From NCBI GenBank assembly GCA_030589895.1, contig JAUUZQ010000037.1:1-33315 (forward strand): 33,315 bases of DNA. The letters run 5' to 3'. Below are positions 32,080 to 33,315 of the stretch, piece after piece. This DNA is from Bacteroidales bacterium (GTDB lineage: Bacteria > Bacteroidota > Bacteroidia > Bacteroidales > GCA-2748055). The notes beneath the pieces are model-generated. The model was not told the DNA's origin. It saw only the letters and a program-made list of their open reading frames with translations, and did no database searches. Position numbers and translations under genes: made by a program. Every line of letters begins with the position of its first letter. Position 1 is the stretch's first letter.

Positions 32080-32151
32080 GTAATTAATACGGCGTTTACT
32101 TTGATATACGTCGAATACATTGTATTTTTGCAGTAAATAATACGACGTTTA
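32080..32151 (+). promoter_or_regulatory. Operator-like repeats around the Fic promoter
   Basis: GTAATTAATACGGCGTTTA (32080-32098) and GTAAATAATACGACGTTTA (32133-32151) match at 17 of 19 bases. The first ends just before the -33 box; the second covers the region from the likely transcription start to the first base of the start codon. A related sequence in inverse orientation, ATACGTCGAATA (about 32106-32117), lies in the promoter spacer; its complement TATTCGACGTAT shares CGACGT with the direct repeats. A protein bound to these sites would block transcription. The Fic protein's own C-terminal winged helix is the obvious candidate; this is inference. Confidence 0.55.
32100..32130 (+). promoter_or_regulatory. 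Bacteroidota-type promoter of the Fic gene
   Basis: TTTG (32100-32103), a 19-base spacer, and TATTTTTG (32123-32130) match the consensus TTTG-N19-21-TAnnTTTG exactly. The start codon at 32151 is 20 bases after the -7 box, so the 5' untranslated region is short. This is the clearest promoter in the window. Confidence 0.7.
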
Positions 32152-33263
32152 TGACAATGTACTTACATCATAGAAAAGACTGGCCAAATTTTAAATGGGA
32201 TAATGAAACAATACTTCCGTATGTGAGTAAGGTACGTGATCTGCAAGGTAGGTTAATAGGTAGAATGGAAAGTATAGGATTCAAATTGAGGGAAGAAGCC
32301 GTACTTGAAACACTAACTGAAGACATTCTTAAGACGAGTGAAATTGAAGGAGAGTTATTGAACCCTGAAGAAGTAAGGTCATCTGTGGCTCAAAGGCTTG
32401 GGATGAAAATATCGGGATTATCTGGTGCTAGTCGTGATGTAGATGGGGTCGTGGATATGATGTTGGATGCAACTCAGAAATATAAAGACCCCATAACTAA
32501 GGATCGAATGTGTGCATGGCATGCTGCTCTATTCCCAACAGGAAGAAGTGGGATGCATAAGATCACAGTTGGTGAATGGAGAAGCGACGAAAAAGGTCCA
32601 ATGCAAGTTGTATCAGGCGCAATGGGTAAAGAAAAAGTACATTATACTGCTCCTGAAGCTACACGATTAGAAGAAGAAATGAATCAGTTTATTGCATGGT
32701 TCAATGCAGATAAAAATATGGAGGCTGTAATTAAATCAGCCATAGCCCATTTATGGTTTGTAAGTATCCACCCTTTTGATGATGGGAATGGAAGAATTGC
32801 CAGAGCAATTGCAGATAATCAATTAGCCAGAGCAGACAGAACCAGTCAAAGGTTCTATAGTATGTCAGCTCAGGTCATGAAATCCAAAAAAGGATATTAT
32901 AATATACTGGAGTCCACACAAAAGGGAAGTATGGACGTTAGTCAATGGCTTGTGTGGTACTTCGAACGATTAACTGAGGCCCTTTTAGCAACCGATGAAA
33001 CATTATCAAAAATATTGGTAAAGGCAAAGTTCTGGGAGATGCATAAAAACACCCAATTCAATAAAAGGCAAATCAAAATGATCAATAGTCTTCAAGGTGA
33101 TTTCCTAGGTAAGTTGCATTCTTCCAAATGGGCAAAGATGACAAAAGTACATAGAGATACTGCCCGTAGAGATATTCAGGATTTGATTGACAAGGGAGTC
33201 TTAGCTGATTCCGGTGAAGGTGGAAGAAGCACAAACTATATTCTGAACCTTCCTGATCTTTAA
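32151..33263 (+). CDS. Fic-family protein with DUF4172 and C-terminal winged helix
   Basis: The 370-aa protein has a DUF4172 N-terminal region (about 6-85) containing an inhibitory-helix motif TSEIEG (62-67), which fits the (S/T)xxxE(G/N) pattern of self-inhibited Fic enzymes. The Fic core carries the complete active-site motif HPFDDGNGR (207-215) with catalytic His207. A C-terminal helix-turn-helix/winged-helix domain (about 300-366, KMTKVHRDTARRDIQDLIDKG) follows. Fic enzymes usually transfer AMP to a Ser, Thr or Tyr on a target protein; the target here is unknown. No antitoxin gene is adjacent upstream. The DNA-binding tail plus repeated operators at its promoter suggest self-regulation. 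The ATG at 32151 follows a good promoter; a second ATG two codons later is also possible. Confidence 0.93.
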   Translation: MTMYLHHRKDWPNFKWDNETILPYVSKVRDLQGRLIGRMESIGFKLREEAVLETLTEDILKTSEIEGELLNPEEVRSSVAQRLGMKISGLSGASRDVDGVVDMMLDATQKYKDPITKDRMCAWHAALFPTGRSGMHKITVGEWRSDEKGPMQVVSGAMGKEKVHYTAPEATRLEEEMNQFIAWFNADKNMEAVIKSAIAHLWFVSIHPFDDGNGRIARAIADNQLARADRTSQRFYSMSAQVMKSKKGYYNILESTQKGSMDVSQWLVWYFERLTEALLATDETLSKILVKAKFWEMHKNTQFNKRQIKMINSLQGDFLGKLHSSKWAKMTKVHRDTARRDIQDLIDKGVLADSGEGGRSTNYILNLPDL

Positions 33264-33315
33264 GTTGTAATCAATTGAAGTAATAATCATATTTAGTACA
33301 GAAAAACCTAGCCCC

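Larger units (their letters stand above)
31787..32150. other. 364-bp intergenic region: palindromes, tRNA remnant, Fic promoter
   Basis: No gene of credible length was seen. From left to right it holds an interrupted palindrome (31818-31830), a perfect 34-bp palindrome (31830-31863), a decayed tRNA-Pro 3' portion on the minus strand (31940-31986), and a 14-bp palindrome (32058-32071). The promoter and operator-like repeats of the Fic gene follow (32080-32151). Confidence 0.75.

Noticed and set aside
32151-33263. Classical two-gene Fic/antitoxin (FicTA) module
   Set aside because: No small antitoxin gene lies next to the Fic gene in the window; an inhibitory motif is instead inside the protein itself.

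Overview
The window comes from a member of the Bacteroidota, probably a Bacteroidales- or Marinilabiliales-like heterotroph; the order is a guess. Several features support the phylum: a GLPGLI-family secreted protein next to a TonB-plug/outer-membrane barrel protein, DUF6769-like His-rich secreted protein architecture, weak Shine-Dalgarno sequences, and a clear Bacteroidota-type promoter (TTTG-N19-TATTTTTG) before the last gene. Gene density is high, with tight operons.

Layout. 1-199 is the tail of a membrane protein. 205-822 holds a small four-helix-bundle (23S rRNA-intervening-sequence type) gene bracketed by two arrays of 8-bp repeats in opposite orientation. 912-7088 is a six-gene + strand operon: grpE, dnaJ, an ABC-2 exporter (ATPase and permease), a Ppx/GppA phosphatase, and a sigma-54-type response regulator without a DNA-binding domain. 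It converges on a large membrane protein (7103-8758, -). 8922-15377 is a metal-efflux locus: His-rich secreted protein, RND adaptor lipoprotein, RND pump and TolC-type outer membrane factor. 15401-18694 carries a NimA-like flavoprotein, a PQQ-propeller lipoprotein, a small membrane protein and an LPG-synthase-TM-type flippase-like protein.

18697-23966 (-) is a four-gene surface-glycan cassette (GT-C-like protein, GT2, MBOAT acyltransferase, AlgJ/AlgX-like SGNH protein). A third octamer array (24027-24130) lies between it and the divergent GLPGLI/outer-membrane-barrel pair (24238-27768, +). A second SGNH plus MBOAT acetylation pair follows on the - strand (27783-30766).

30767-33315 differs in character. 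It has 32-bp tandem repeats, a nested inverted repeat, a TrmO-like gene, a perfect 34-bp palindrome, a decayed tRNA-Pro(UGG) 3' portion on the - strand, and a Fic-family gene whose promoter is surrounded by repeated operator-like sequences. I read this as an insertion-prone junction.

The observations most worth following are the four-helix-bundle gene with inverted octamer arrays (plus the gene-less third array), the Fic promoter and operator architecture, and the tRNA-Pro remnant, which predicts an integrated element extending to the right of the window.
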